Under the pieces are notes generated by a model that made no database searches, was not told where the DNA came from, and saw only the letters and a list, made by a program, of their open reading frames with translations. Shown here in pieces: positions 8,522 to 17,500 of a stretch of DNA of 64,000 bases. How positions within the stretch are numbered: position 1 is the first letter of the stretch; each line of letters starts with the position of its first letter. Made by a program: the position numbers and the translations under genes. This DNA is from Paenibacillus xylanexedens (GTDB lineage Bacteria > Bacillota > Bacilli > Paenibacillales > Paenibacillaceae): assembly GCF_001908275.1 (NCBI RefSeq), contig NZ_CP018620.1:6386001-6450000 (forward strand), written 5' to 3'.

Positions 8522-9361
8522 CTACTCTTCAACCGTATAGTCAGCTCCAAGCCACTCTGTGCTCAGTTTGCCTAACGTTCCATCTTCTTTGATCGCTTTG
8601 AGTGCTTCGTCCACTTTGGTTTTGAGCTCCTGCTCATCTTTGTTCAGAATAAAGTACACTTTGGAGTTAGAGAGGGCATCTCCTACCGTTTTCAGCTGAG
8701 CATCAACCGCCTTATTCTGATAATCAATGGCAAACTGAGTGCTGATGGTGGCATCCACCCGGCCTGTTTTAATCTGAGTAATGGTATCCTCACCCGCTCC
8801 GGAATAAACGATATCAATCCCGTTGCCGTTCGCTGCATTCCATTTCTCAGCAAGTACAGCCGCATTACTTGTAGCACCAACAATCAGTTTTTTTCCTTTG
8901 AGATCCTCAATCGATTTTACTTCCTCATTTTTCTGACTTACGACGATTTTATTTGGAAAAATATTATAGGCTTCATCATTAAACAGGAACTTGGCCTGTC
9001 TCTCATCATTCACTTCCATCTGGTGAGCGATCAGGTCAATTTTTTTCGTTTCCAGACTCAGCAGCAGATTTTTGAAATCCATCGTGCTGAATTCGAATTC
9101 ATACTCAGGCAAACGTTTGTCGATCTCCCGGATCAGTTCCACATCATAACCTGTTAACTTGCCATTCTCATCAATGAAGCAGACATTCGGAAACTGTGTA
9201 CCTGTTCCTACAATGATCTTTTTCACTTTGGTGTCGCCTGCTGCCGAAGCAGATTCTGAATCATTACTTGCAGTTCCTGTGCTGCATCCAGCCAGTACCG
9301 CCAGCATTGTAATGAACAGCAGTGCTGTCCGGAATTTTTGAATCCCCCGTTTTTTAACCAT
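8522..9361 (-). CDS. Amino-acid-binding lipoprotein of the cystine-type ABC importer
   Basis: 279 residues from the ATG at 9361, eight bases after GGAGGAG. A lipoprotein signal ends in LAVLAGC, so it is tethered outside the membrane. The body is a SBP_bac_3-type domain (GYDVELIREIDKRL, FNDEAYN, KGKKLIVGATS, GRVDATIS). It captures the amino acid for the two permeases encoded downstream. Only one binding protein is present, whereas the B. subtilis tcyJKLMN operon has two. The upstream segment contains TAGTCGGAATTAGG, which could be part of a sulfur-regulated (CymR-like) site; this is a guess. Confidence 0.9.
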   Translation of the reverse strand: MVKKRGIQKFRTALLFITMLAVLAGCSTGTASNDSESASAAGDTKVKKIIVGTGTQFPNVCFIDENGKLTGYDVELIREIDKRLPEYEFEFSTMDFKNLLLSLETKKIDLIAHQMEVNDERQAKFLFNDEAYNIFPNKIVVSQKNEEVKSIEDLKGKKLIVGATSNAAVLAEKWNAANGNGIDIVYSGAGEDTITQIKTGRVDATISTQFAIDYQNKAVDAQLKTVGDALSNSKVYFILNKDEQELKTKVDEALKAIKEDGTLGKLSTEWLGADYTVEE

Positions 9362-9552
9362 TCCCAATCTCCTCCACAGGCTGTTATCACAGCGAATATG
9401 ATGTGTACTCCCATTCCTCTCCCTATTAACAAACCATTCTTACTTGTATAGTCGGAATTAGGTTGAACAAAGAATATCATTACACATCATCTTAGGGCAA
9501 TAACTAAACTAATAGGACATCCTGATATGGTTATAGGACTTCTCTATAGTAC

Positions 9553-9593
9553 AAGAAAAAGCCATCCCCCATATCGATTGGCGGATGGCTTCT
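9553..9593 (-). terminator. Terminator after 9659-9991
   Basis: On the minus strand AAGCCATCC and GGATGGCTT form a stem followed by TTTCTTG. It lies 66 bp after the stop of the hypothetical gene and before the importer promoter. Confidence 0.75.
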
Positions 9594-9658
9594 TCTTGTA
9601 TGACTCTCATTGATTATACCATTTTGGCGGTGCATCACTTGGTGTATACACTACTCAT

Positions 9659-9991
9659 CTATCTGCGACTCGCCCATTTAATTTTACGCGCAACTTCCAC
9701 TCGCTGTAATTGTAAGAGACCGATCCGTTCCTCGAACTTCTTGCGTTCGTCCATGGAATGAGCGGCATGAATCTGGTGGCACAGACCTGTCAGTTTGCTG
9801 TTAATGTAATCAAACCGTGTCCATAATTCCTCTTCAGGTGTGCGTTGCTGCTCCGTCGCCGTCTGAAATATTTTGAGTTGGCGGATAAGGGATTGTTGCC
9901 ATTCCTGATCCTGAATTTGGATGGCAAAATGCAAAAGATCCAGATAGTCATCAATTTGCAACGAAACGCCGCAATCAGATTTAGTGTTCAT
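9659..9991 (-). CDS. Hypothetical protein, 110 residues
   Basis: Not recognised. Predicted all-helical and charged, with Trp/Gln-rich stretches (QIQDQEWQQSLIRQLKIFQ) and a basic end (KIKWASRR). No signal, membrane segment or Cys pair. A good AAGGAGA site precedes the ATG and a clear terminator follows, so it is a single-gene transcript between two transporter operons. Confidence 0.7.
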   Translation of the reverse strand: MNTKSDCGVSLQIDDYLDLLHFAIQIQDQEWQQSLIRQLKIFQTATEQQRTPEEELWTRFDYINSKLTGLCHQIHAAHSMDERKKFEERIGLLQLQRVEVARKIKWASRR

Positions 9992-10183
9992 CGTCGTCTC
10001 TCCTTATTTCAGTACTTGGCTGGAATCCATTACTTCTATCTTACAGGATCAAGCCCACTGAAAGCGAGTGCTGAACGATTAAATTTTGGGAAAATTTTTA
10101 TTTTTTTATGTTAAAACAGCTTTACATTTCCATTAAGACCAATTAGGCAGGATATTGATATTGGTACATATGAAATTGGTAAT

Positions 10184-10231
10184 AAAAACCCGCGTTAAGG
10201 AAAAAAGTTCTTTCCTCAAAACGGGTTTTTC
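10184..10231 (-). terminator. Terminator after modBA
   Basis: On the minus strand AAAAACCCG and CGGGTTTTT form the outer stem, with an inner GAGGAAAG / TTTTCCTT arm, followed by a T-rich tail. It ends the molybdate operon. Confidence 0.75.
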
Positions 10232-10264
10232 ATCATTTTATATATAATATTAACACATATCAAA

Positions 10265-10951
10265 TCAGTCATTTTTTCCATCTCGCTGCTGTCTGGTCAT
10301 CAGTAACATGAGAAACGAGATGATAATAATGGAAACAGTCCATGCCCAAGCCATGGTCTGATTGCCCGAATCCACAGCGACATAGATTGCCGTGGGTACC
10401 GTTTGTGTTTTGCCCGGAATATTGCCTGCAATCATAAGTGTGGCTCCGAATTCACCGAGTGCCCGGGCAAAGCCCAGGATGAAGGCGGTCATCAATGCTC
10501 TGCCTGCGAGCGGCAAGGAAATGTAACGAAAGACCTGCCACTCATTCGCCCCAATCGAACGACCCGCATCCTCCAGATCACGATCCACACCACTGAATCC
10601 CGATTTCATCGTCTGATACACGAGTGGAAAAGCAACCACCACCGAAGCAATCACCGCAGCCCACCAGGTGAAAATAACCGGTGCGGAGAATATGGCTTCA
10701 ATCCATTGTCCAAACAGACTTTTACGCCCCAATATGACAAGTAACAGAAATCCAACCACCGTCGGAGGAAGGACTAGCGGTAGCATAAATGCCGTTTCCA
10801 GCAGAATCTTTCCCCGAAATGAAGAACGTGACATCTTCCAGGCTATCGCAATTCCGAGCACAGTGGCCACTACGCTGGATAATAACGCTACCTGAAGAGA
10901 TAGGCGCACCGGTGACCAGAATACGGACCAGTCTATGGCGTTCACATTCAT
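10265..10951 (-). CDS. modB: Molybdate ABC transporter permease
   Basis: 228 residues, about five membrane segments, with the ModB/CysT-type features LPPTVVGFLLL, the EAA loop (LEDAGRSIGANEWQVFRYISLP) and FARALGEFGATLMIAG. It forms the channel for molybdate uptake. It overlaps modA by 4 bp. No modC ATPase gene follows: the terminator comes right after. In B. subtilis the equivalent yvgL-yvgM pair also lacks its own ATPase, so an ATPase elsewhere probably serves it. Confidence 0.93.
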   Translation of the reverse strand: MNVNAIDWSVFWSPVRLSLQVALLSSVVATVLGIAIAWKMSRSSFRGKILLETAFMLPLVLPPTVVGFLLLVILGRKSLFGQWIEAIFSAPVIFTWWAAVIASVVVAFPLVYQTMKSGFSGVDRDLEDAGRSIGANEWQVFRYISLPLAGRALMTAFILGFARALGEFGATLMIAGNIPGKTQTVPTAIYVAVDSGNQTMAWAWTVSIIIISFLMLLMTRQQRDGKND

Positions 10952-11820
10952 TCCGGAATTGTGAATCCGTATCTAGCGAAGATATCGAGCACTTCAGGGG
11001 TTTGTAAATACGCATAAAATTGTTCGGCCTCTGTACGGTGTTTGGTTCCTTCAATAATGCCTATTGGATAGTTGGCTGGTGTGTAGCTGTTCTTGTCCAC
11101 CTCAAACGCAATTTTCACCTGATCCGAAGTAAGAGCATCCGTTTTATATACAAATCCTGCATCTGCATTGCCTGTCTCTACATATTGAAGAACCTGTCTA
11201 ACGTCTTTCCCCTGCACAAGCTTGCTTTCCAGTTCATCCCACAGCTTGGCATTGGTAAGAGCTTCCTTGGCATAGGTTCCCGCAGGAACACTTTCCGGAA
11301 TACCAATGGCTACCGTCTTGATGGAGTCGCTGGTGAGATCCGTTTCACTGGTTACTGTGTGGGTCCCATCTACTGGCACTATGGCCACCAGTGAATTCTG
11401 TAGCAGATTCTTCTGATCGCCCGATGCAATCAGGTTTTCATCCACTAGCGCATTCATATTTTTTGTTGCCGCCGATACAAAGACATCAGCCGGGGCACCC
11501 TGTTCAATCTGCTGTTGCAAGGCACCCGAGGCGCCAAAGTTAAAATTAAGTTCTATATAAGGATTAGCTAACTCATAATTGGTTTCAATCTCTTTCATCG
11601 CATCGGTCAGACTGGCCGCCGCAGAGATTGTCAGATCTACCGTTTCCTGCGGATCGGTATTTCCTGCTGATGAACTTTCACCTGATGCCGCTGGCGTTGA
11701 GGTCGTTTGTTCTGCACCTGTGGATGTATCCGTAGTGCCCGTGTTTGCGCCGCAACCAGCCAATACAAGAGCCAGTCCCAGTGACATACTTCCCAACACA
11801 TATCCGATTCTCTTTCTCAT
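10948..11820 (-). CDS. modA: Molybdate-binding lipoprotein
   Basis: 290 residues. Lipoprotein signal with VLAGC, a Ser/Thr-rich linker of about 40 residues, then a ModA domain: LTISAAASLTDAMKEI, NFGASGALQQQIEQGAPADVF and the GIPESVPAGTYAKEAL segment. It binds molybdate (or tungstate) outside the membrane and hands it to ModB. First gene of the modAB transcript. A long inverted repeat lies about 25-60 bp upstream of the start and the regulator gene 12057-13100 is divergent, so the pair is probably controlled by that protein. Confidence 0.94.
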   Translation of the reverse strand: MRKRIGYVLGSMSLGLALVLAGCGANTGTTDTSTGAEQTTSTPAASGESSSAGNTDPQETVDLTISAAASLTDAMKEIETNYELANPYIELNFNFGASGALQQQIEQGAPADVFVSAATKNMNALVDENLIASGDQKNLLQNSLVAIVPVDGTHTVTSETDLTSDSIKTVAIGIPESVPAGTYAKEALTNAKLWDELESKLVQGKDVRQVLQYVETGNADAGFVYKTDALTSDQVKIAFEVDKNSYTPANYPIGIIEGTKHRTEAEQFYAYLQTPEVLDIFARYGFTIPE

Positions 11821-11843
11821 TCATTTCTCTCCCAACGTTATCT

Positions 11844-11877
11844 TTAGATATAACTAGTTATAATTGATTATATCTAA
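11844..11877. promoter_or_regulatory. Inverted repeats upstream of modA (candidate operator)
   Basis: A perfect 10-bp inverted repeat TTAGATATAA / TTATATCTAA with a 14-bp spacer. Nested with it is a perfect 14-bp palindrome TATAACTAGTTATA at 11849-11862. It lies between modA and the divergent regulator gene and is the natural candidate for that regulator's binding site. Confidence 0.55.
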
Positions 11878-12056
11878 TTATACACAAGACAAAAAAAATG
11901 GAAAGGTGATTAAGATCACATTTGATTTTTTTATCTGTCCTATGCGTGTATTGCGCGTTCTCAGGTTTATGGCATCCCTCAATTAATGATATAGTACAAG
12001 AAACATTCATAACAAAACCATAATTGCTCTATACCTTTGAAGGAGGATCTTCACTT

Positions 12057-13100
12057 ATGACGGAGGAGCAATCCTACACAACCGAAGAAATATCCAAGCT
12101 GCTCAAAATATCAAAACTGACGGTCTATGACCTAATCAAAAAAGGAGACCTCGTCGCATACCGTGTAGGTAAACAAATGCGAATTGATGCAACCGATCTG
12201 GAGGCATATAAACGTCGCTCCAAGCAACTTCAGTCCTCAGCTCAGCGTATCCCGGCTCCTCATCAGACCTCGGCATCAGGAACTCAGCCAGGTCAGGATG
12301 ATTTTCAGGGAACTTCCTTACAATCGACTATACCCGTTGGGTCTGCGCATGTGATTACTCCAGCGAGTTCTGCTCATTCAATGACTGCTTTATCACGGCA
12401 TCTGGTCATAACAGGTCAGGATGTCAGTCTGGATATTCTAATGCGCCATATAGAAAAACAAACTCGGGACATTCGTCCGCTACGCTCGTTCATGGGTAGT
12501 CTGGATGGGCTTATCTCGATGTATCGCGGTGAGTCCGATCTGGTCAGCACCCATCTGCTCGACGGAGATACCGGTGAGTATAATCTGCCGTATATTCGCA
12601 AAATTCTGACGGGACGATCTTATGTTGTGGTGAACTTGCTATCACGACCTGCCGGACTGTATGTACAACGTGGTAATCCACAGAACTTGCAGAATTGGAC
12701 CGATCTGAGCAAGCCTGAACTGAGACTAGCTAATCGGGAGATAGGTTCTGGTGCGCGAGTATTGCTGGATGAGCAACTTCGACTGCATGGAATTCCTGCC
12801 GCAGGTCTGATCGGATATCAAGTCGAAGAAACCAGCCACATGGGCGTGGCGGCCAAAGTCAGTTCAGGAGAAGCTGATGTCGGAGTTGGCATTGAGAAAG
12901 CTGCACGACTTGTGGGACAGGTTGATTTTATCCCGCTCATTCAGGAACGTTATGATCTGGTCATGCTTAGGAAGCAAGGTAATGAAGCTTGGACAGAATC
13001 TGTCCTGCGAATTCTCCAATCGCCGGAGTTCAGACAGGAACTGCAATCATTCGAGGGATATGATGTATCCCGGACAGGTGAGATTTTGTACGAAGCATAG
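12057..13100 (+). CDS. HTH plus periplasmic-binding-fold regulator (YvgK-like)
   Basis: 347 residues; the ATG at 12057 follows GAAGGAGG. Residues about 5-50 form an excisionase/MerR-like helix-turn-helix (YTTEEISKLLKISKLTVYDL, then KGDLVAYRVGKQMRI). Residues about 55-115 are a Ser/Gln/Pro-rich linker. Residues about 118-347 are a PBP-like ligand domain related to ModA-type binding proteins (SMYRGESDLVSTHLLDGDTG, GSGARVLLDEQL). B. subtilis has the same neighbourhood (yvgK divergent from modA-modB-like yvgLM), so molybdate sensing and control of modAB are likely but inferred. A terminator follows. Confidence 0.85.
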   Translation: MTEEQSYTTEEISKLLKISKLTVYDLIKKGDLVAYRVGKQMRIDATDLEAYKRRSKQLQSSAQRIPAPHQTSASGTQPGQDDFQGTSLQSTIPVGSAHVITPASSAHSMTALSRHLVITGQDVSLDILMRHIEKQTRDIRPLRSFMGSLDGLISMYRGESDLVSTHLLDGDTGEYNLPYIRKILTGRSYVVVNLLSRPAGLYVQRGNPQNLQNWTDLSKPELRLANREIGSGARVLLDEQLRLHGIPAAGLIGYQVEETSHMGVAAKVSSGEADVGVGIEKAARLVGQVDFIPLIQERYDLVMLRKQGNEAWTESVLRILQSPEFRQELQSFEGYDVSRTGEILYEA

Positions 13101-13165
13101 GTATACAAAATGTAGACAATAACAGCCCATGCTCAACGTGTATTCAACATTACATCATGCATATA

Positions 13166-13198
13166 CAAAACGCCTTGCAAGGGCTGCAAGGCGTTTTT
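13166..13198. terminator. Bidirectional terminator between convergent genes
   Basis: AAAACGCCTTGCA and TGCAAGGCGTTTTT form a 12-13 bp stem with a 5-nt loop and T-runs on the plus strand. It serves the regulator gene and probably also the convergent beta-galactosidase gene. Confidence 0.85.
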
Positions 13199-13244
13199 GG
13201 TGTTTCTTTCTATATATAACGCATGATATCGATGAATGGATTGC

Positions 13245-15317
13245 TTAATGTGGCAAATCGATCTCAAAAATGAACACACCATACGCGGGCATGTTGATCT
13301 CATTCTGAAGTGTTGTACCTGACAGTAACTCTTTTGCTTGTTTCTTAAGCTTAATGGGGACTTGTTGATCCGAGTAGTTGAGTAAAAAGACATAAGCTTT
13401 ATCCTTACCAGAACGGATACCAAGCTCAACTTCGGACGGTACCTCTACCAGATCACCCACAGGTGAAGATAGCTCTATTTCTTCCAGGAGAGCATCTACG
13501 ACCGGTTCATTGTAAGCCGCTCCATAATACCATACTTGCCCCTGACCTACCGTACGTTTGGTCAATGCAGGACTACCTGCATAATATTCAGATGTATACT
13601 CAGCCATGACCTGCACATCAGCATGCTCCACATGAAGAACTTCGTTAAATCCGGCCGTTGACGTTCCCTCCTGAAGCCGCTCACTCGCCCCACTCCATTG
13701 CAGTTTGGCTGCTGGAATGGTTCCTTTGATTAAGGTAAAGTCCTCTACGGTTACACCACACAACTCAGCGACAGCCCCAGGGAACGGTCTCATGTAACAA
13801 TGCCCCTTGAGATCCTTATATCCGGTGCGAGCACCAAAAAACAGAGTGCCTCCTTGACTGACATAGGCTTGCAGAAGTTCTGCTGTCTCGTCTGTCATGA
13901 TGGCCGGGTGAGCATAGATGATCACCTTATATTCAGATAACTCTTCCAGTGTAGTCGTTGGTTGCAGTGTAACCATGTCCATCGGAATATGACGATACTG
14001 AAGCTGCTTATACCAGGAGCGTACACTCTGTTGCTGAAGCGGACCGTGCCACTCGTCCAACTCTCCGTCCCAGATGTTATCGTAATCCTGTAGGATCGCA
14101 ACATCGGCTTGATATGTAGTGCCCGCAATAACACGCCCGATCCTGGCAAACTCTTCCCCTACTTGTGCAACCTCGCGTACCCTTCTGTTGGGTTGATTAT
14201 GGTAATCATTGATGCCATGCCAGTACATCTCCGTGCCAAATGTTGCCGTCCGCCAGCGGAAGTAGACGAGCAGATCTGTTCCATGAAGAACAGATTGATA
14301 CGACCATAATCGGATCTGTCCCGGTCTTGGCGTACCCATGCCTATACTGTCAACCCAGCCTCCTGGCCCAGACTGTTGTTCCATGACGCAGAAGTTCGGT
14401 GACATGTTGCGTACGTTCGACAGTTTCATGCTCCAGGCCCGATCTTGCAATGAATTGTCGTCTGTCCCTGGAAAGATCGTAGCAAACTGCGGATACGAAT
14501 CATAAGAGAAGAAATCCAACAGGTCTTCTGTCATTTCATGATTATCCAAGTGTCCAAACATACCGTTTGTTGTGATCCAATGTTCCGGGTCCAGTTCCCG
14601 AATGATGTCCACCTGAAGCTTGGCAAATGAAATGGTATTAGCTGAGATGAATCTCTTTTCATCTAATGCCAAATGAGGATTTGGCGATTGGCTGACCATA
14701 TTTCGGGTAAGGTGAACTTGCTCCCAGTCCGTATAGGTCTGACTCCAGAAAACGGTTCCCCATGCTTGGTTCAGATTCTCTAACGATTCATAACGATCCT
14801 TTAACCATTCACGGAAGGCGACATGGTCAGCCTCAGCATAGAAAACATCCATATGACAATTGAATTCGTTATCGATCTGCCATCCAATGAGAGCCGGATG
14901 ATCTTTATAGGCAATCACCATATTACGCACGATTTTCTCACATTGCTGTCTGTAGATTGGGCTGCTGTAGTTGGTATGACGCCGCATACCGTGTTGATAC
15001 AACACCCCGTCTTTATTTGCGTTTAATACTTCTGGATATTTGGATGTTAACCACGCTGGTGGAGTTGCAGTAGGTGTTCCCAAAATAACGCTCAAACCAT
15101 ATTGATGCGCCAGATCCAGTGCCTTCTGGAAAAAACTAAAATCGAACTGGTCTTCTTCCGGCTCAAAGATGGACCATGCAAATTCAGCCATCCGAATAAC
15201 TGTGATATTCATCTCTTTCATTCTACGGAAATCGTCCTCCCACAACGCTTCCGACCAGTGCTCAGGGTAATAACAGACCCCCATTTTTAATTCATCCAAT
15301 TGGATTGATTTTGCCAC
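13245..15317 (-). CDS. Beta-galactosidase, glycoside hydrolase family 42
   Basis: 690 residues from a GTG at 15317 preceded by AAGGGGG; the reading frame stays open 18 codons further but without a ribosome site. GH42 hallmarks: GVCYYPEHW at the N-terminus, the acid/base Glu in GWQIDNEFNCH, the nucleophile Glu in FCVMEQQSGPGGW, then the trimerisation domain (AHPAIMTDETAELLQAYVSQGG) and a small C-terminal beta domain. No signal peptide, so it is cytoplasmic and cleaves imported galactosides. The divergent AraC gene 15499-16350 is the likely activator; an 8-bp inverted repeat lies between them. Confidence 0.95.
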   Translation of the reverse strand: MAKSIQLDELKMGVCYYPEHWSEALWEDDFRRMKEMNITVIRMAEFAWSIFEPEEDQFDFSFFQKALDLAHQYGLSVILGTPTATPPAWLTSKYPEVLNANKDGVLYQHGMRRHTNYSSPIYRQQCEKIVRNMVIAYKDHPALIGWQIDNEFNCHMDVFYAEADHVAFREWLKDRYESLENLNQAWGTVFWSQTYTDWEQVHLTRNMVSQSPNPHLALDEKRFISANTISFAKLQVDIIRELDPEHWITTNGMFGHLDNHEMTEDLLDFFSYDSYPQFATIFPGTDDNSLQDRAWSMKLSNVRNMSPNFCVMEQQSGPGGWVDSIGMGTPRPGQIRLWSYQSVLHGTDLLVYFRWRTATFGTEMYWHGINDYHNQPNRRVREVAQVGEEFARIGRVIAGTTYQADVAILQDYDNIWDGELDEWHGPLQQQSVRSWYKQLQYRHIPMDMVTLQPTTTLEELSEYKVIIYAHPAIMTDETAELLQAYVSQGGTLFFGARTGYKDLKGHCYMRPFPGAVAELCGVTVEDFTLIKGTIPAAKLQWSGASERLQEGTSTAGFNEVLHVEHADVQVMAEYTSEYYAGSPALTKRTVGQGQVWYYGAAYNEPVVDALLEEIELSSPVGDLVEVPSEVELGIRSGKDKAYVFLLNYSDQQVPIKLKKQAKELLSGTTLQNEINMPAYGVFIFEIDLPH

Positions 15318-15379
15318 CTTTAATTGCCCCCTTAACCTGCCATATTGCCTCCATTCTATTGGAACCTTCACATATAATA

Positions 15380-15419
15380 AATGACAAGATTATGCGACTT
15401 ATAATAAAATATTGTCATT
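15380..15419. promoter_or_regulatory. Inverted repeat in the GH42/AraC divergent promoter region
   Basis: AATGACAA (15380-15387) and TTGTCATT (15412-15419) form a perfect 8-bp inverted repeat with a 24-bp spacer that contains TATAAT at 15400-15405. It is a plausible operator for the adjacent AraC protein. Confidence 0.45.
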
Positions 15420-15498
15420 GTCCAAGATTCAAATAACAGTAGGCTGAATCTATTTCAGTTCATTACATAAAAATATTGCGTTTAAATGGAGGATGCAC

Positions 15499-16350
15499 GT
15501 GAAAGAACACATCTTTCTCCCCAAGCCGGTTTTCCCCAGACATGTATGCTTTCCCGATTTTATTGGAGGGTACAGTGACTTTCCGAAACATCGTGTACAT
15601 CGAGAATATGGCACAACCGAAATCAATTTGGATCAATGCTATAATCTGCACCTTGTACTTGAAGGTAAAGGATTTCTGGACACGGGAACCACTCGTTATG
15701 AGCTAACACGAGGGCAGGGATTCCTCTACGGTCCCGGTCTCAGACAAACCTACTATTCAGATTTGAATGACCCTTGGAGTATTCGTTGGATTCACTTCTA
15801 CGGTATTCGTCTCGAAGAACTGTTAAATGGAAAAGGCGTTGACGAGCCCTGGCTGTTTCAATGTTCCAACTTTCCGGTGGTTACCGCGCTCATGGATCGA
15901 TTGCTGGAGCTAGGCAGAGGCTATCAGGTTGAGGACGAGCACAGTGTGGCAGCTACTCTATATGAGCTTCTGACCCGATTGCAATCCGCAGCGAGCCAAA
16001 TCAATGTTTCTTTAAATCACACTTCAGAGCGAATTCGAGAAGCAGGGAATTATATTCGTTCCCATAGTAACGAGCACATTACACTTGACCACGCTGCCGG
16101 GATTGCCGGATACAGTACAACATACTTTAGCCGAAAGTTCAGTCAGACGTTTGGAATCTCCTTCCCTGAATTCCTGATGGAATCCAGGTTATTACATGCG
16201 AAACAGCTGCTCGCAACAACCAACCTTTCCATTAAACAAATTACGCTGGAAACGGGATTTTCACAGTCAAGCTATTTCATCCGCTGTTTCAAAACCCAGG
16301 AAAACGTAACACCTATGCAATTTCGAATGATGCACAATCATTCGTTATAG
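15499..16350 (+). CDS. AraC-family transcriptional regulator
   Basis: 283 residues if translation starts at the GTG at 15499: GGAGG at 15488-15492 is six bases before it but abuts the ATG at 15493. Residues about 20-150 form a cupin-like sugar-sensing domain (LHLVLEGKGFLDTGTTRY, GFLYGPGLRQTYYS); residues about 185-280 hold two helix-turn-helix units (HITLDHAAGIAGYSTTYFSR, LSIKQITLETGFSQSSYF). Divergent from the GH42 gene and likely its galactoside-responsive activator. A strong terminator follows. Confidence 0.9.
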   Translation: MKEHIFLPKPVFPRHVCFPDFIGGYSDFPKHRVHREYGTTEINLDQCYNLHLVLEGKGFLDTGTTRYELTRGQGFLYGPGLRQTYYSDLNDPWSIRWIHFYGIRLEELLNGKGVDEPWLFQCSNFPVVTALMDRLLELGRGYQVEDEHSVAATLYELLTRLQSAASQINVSLNHTSERIREAGNYIRSHSNEHITLDHAAGIAGYSTTYFSRKFSQTFGISFPEFLMESRLLHAKQLLATTNLSIKQITLETGFSQSSYFIRCFKTQENVTPMQFRMMHNHSL

Positions 16351-16377
16351 GCATAAAGTTACTTCATAATGCTATCG

Positions 16378-16417
16378 CAAAAGAAGACTCTGCATACAAC
16401 ATGCAGAGTCTTCTTCG
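16378..16417. terminator. Terminator after the AraC gene, probably bidirectional
   Basis: AAGAAGACTCTGCAT and ATGCAGAGTCTTCTT form a perfect 15-bp stem with a 5-nt loop, between two convergent genes. Confidence 0.85.
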
Positions 16418-16462
16418 CTCATTTTTCATAAATGTTCATTTGTATCTTCGTCCTCGTCAACC

Positions 16463-16759
16463 TCACGTACGCCAGAACAGCCCAGCCTCATCCCTTTCCA
16501 CCTGTTCAAGCACATTCTCAAAATCGGAACAAGGTGTAATAACATCTACCGGATTCCAGCTGCTCTGTTCATCTCTGGCATACACTTTCCACTGATTTTC
16601 TTCCCAGTAAAATCGGGCAATATGCATCTTGTCCCATTGATACCGTTCCTCGGCGGGTCTTTCTTCGGTTAGGATTAATTCATTGTCATTCATCTCATAT
16701 GTCAACTTCACCATCGTACGTAGTGGCGCGGGTACCTTCTCGTGAATATATCCGTTCAT
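16463..16759 (-). CDS. Small conserved-type protein, possibly DUF3024-like
   Basis: 98 residues from the ATG at 16759, eight bases after AAGGA. Soluble, mixed alpha/beta, Trp-rich (HIARFYWEENQWKVYARDEQ). The layout resembles small DUF3024 proteins, but I cannot confirm the family. It lies downstream of the zinc-regulated rpsN paralogue, about 150 bp away, in the same direction. Function unknown. Confidence 0.6.
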   Translation of the reverse strand: MNGYIHEKVPAPLRTMVKLTYEMNDNELILTEERPAEERYQWDKMHIARFYWEENQWKVYARDEQSSWNPVDVITPCSDFENVLEQVERDEAGLFWRT

Positions 16760-16907
16760 TACTGAATCCTTTTTAGTGTAAACAAGTCCAACATGGAGAT
16801 GCACATCCTCTCAGCAAAATACGCCCCTGTTTTAACCGACTCGTACAGCTTCCAGCTCACAACAACCTGCCTTCATGCAAAGGTGTCAGCTACATCCCTT
16901 GATCATT

Positions 16908-17177
16908 TTACCAGCTGGATTTTGTTACACCAGGAATCTGACCTTGATGAGCCAGTTCTCTGAACTTAATTCGAGACACCTTGAACTTGCGTAGATAACC
17001 CCGCGGGCGGCCTGTCACTTCGCAACGGTTCTTTAATCTGGTCGAAGATGCATTACGCGGCAATTTCTGCAATGCCTCGTAATCCCCTTTTTCCTTCAGT
17101 TCCCGGCGCAGGTCCGCATATTTGGCCACGATCGCCTGACGTTGCTTCTCACGTACCACTTTAGATTTTTTAGCCAT
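16908..17177 (-). CDS. rpsN: 30S ribosomal protein S14, zinc-independent paralogue
   Basis: 89 residues, [14 protein letters not shown] at the start and the S14 signature [19 protein letters not shown]. The zinc-binding CxxC pairs of the usual 61-residue Firmicute S14 are absent (a single Cys), and the protein has the longer form. In B. subtilis such a C-minus S14 is made under zinc starvation under Zur control and replaces the zinc form on ribosomes. Here it lies downstream of a ZagA-type gene with a Zur box, but a 230-bp repeat element separates the two. I see no second Zur box directly upstream, so expression may depend on read-through. Confidence 0.95.
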   Translation of the reverse strand: MAKKSKVVREKQRQAIVAKYADLRRELKEKGDYEALQKLPRNASSTRLKNRCEVTGRPRGYLRKFKVSRIKFRELAHQGQIPGVTKSSW

Positions 17178-17222
17178 GAATTACAGCTCCTTATTGATTG
17201 AATTTATATTTATTTATTTATC

Positions 17223-17452
17223 TATATAAATTGAACTAAAGAATATTTACACTGCACACTCCGATGACAGAACAACCTTCCGATCGCTGTTATCCCCAGA
17301 TTTTTTTTGATTCCTTTTACAAAGGGTAAATCCGGGGATAGCGTATGCTTCCGATGTAGCTTTCTTGCAGAAAGCTTGTAGGCGAACGCTCCGCTTCTTC
17401 AGGTCCTTTCTGTCCTCTCCGTTTTGTGTAAATGTTTATTTCAATTTATATA
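17223..17452 (+). repeat. Short interspersed repeat, family 1, copy A (full length)
   Basis: 230 bp bounded by TATATAAATTGAAC and TTCAATTTATATA, with the inner ends TTTACAC and GTGTAAAT also inverted. The interior holds two hairpins, one around ATCCCCAGATTT / AAATCCGGGGAT and one AGCTTTCT / AGAAAGCT. No reading frame. Copies with the same ends and interior lie at 49288-49483, 57276-57469 and 61207-61438, and a shortened one at 22838-22963. It fills almost all of the gap between the rpsN and zagA genes. It behaves like a MITE; a transposase source is not in the window. Confidence 0.85.
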
Positions 17453-17500
17453 GATTTGCTTATATAGCGCTACTCTCAATGCAGAACATCAACTTCCGAG

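Noticed and set aside
17223..17452. Riboswitch or terminator reading of the hairpins in repeat family 1
   Set aside because: The same structure recurs in unrelated intergenic places and in both directions with terminal inverted repeats, which fits a mobile repeat better.
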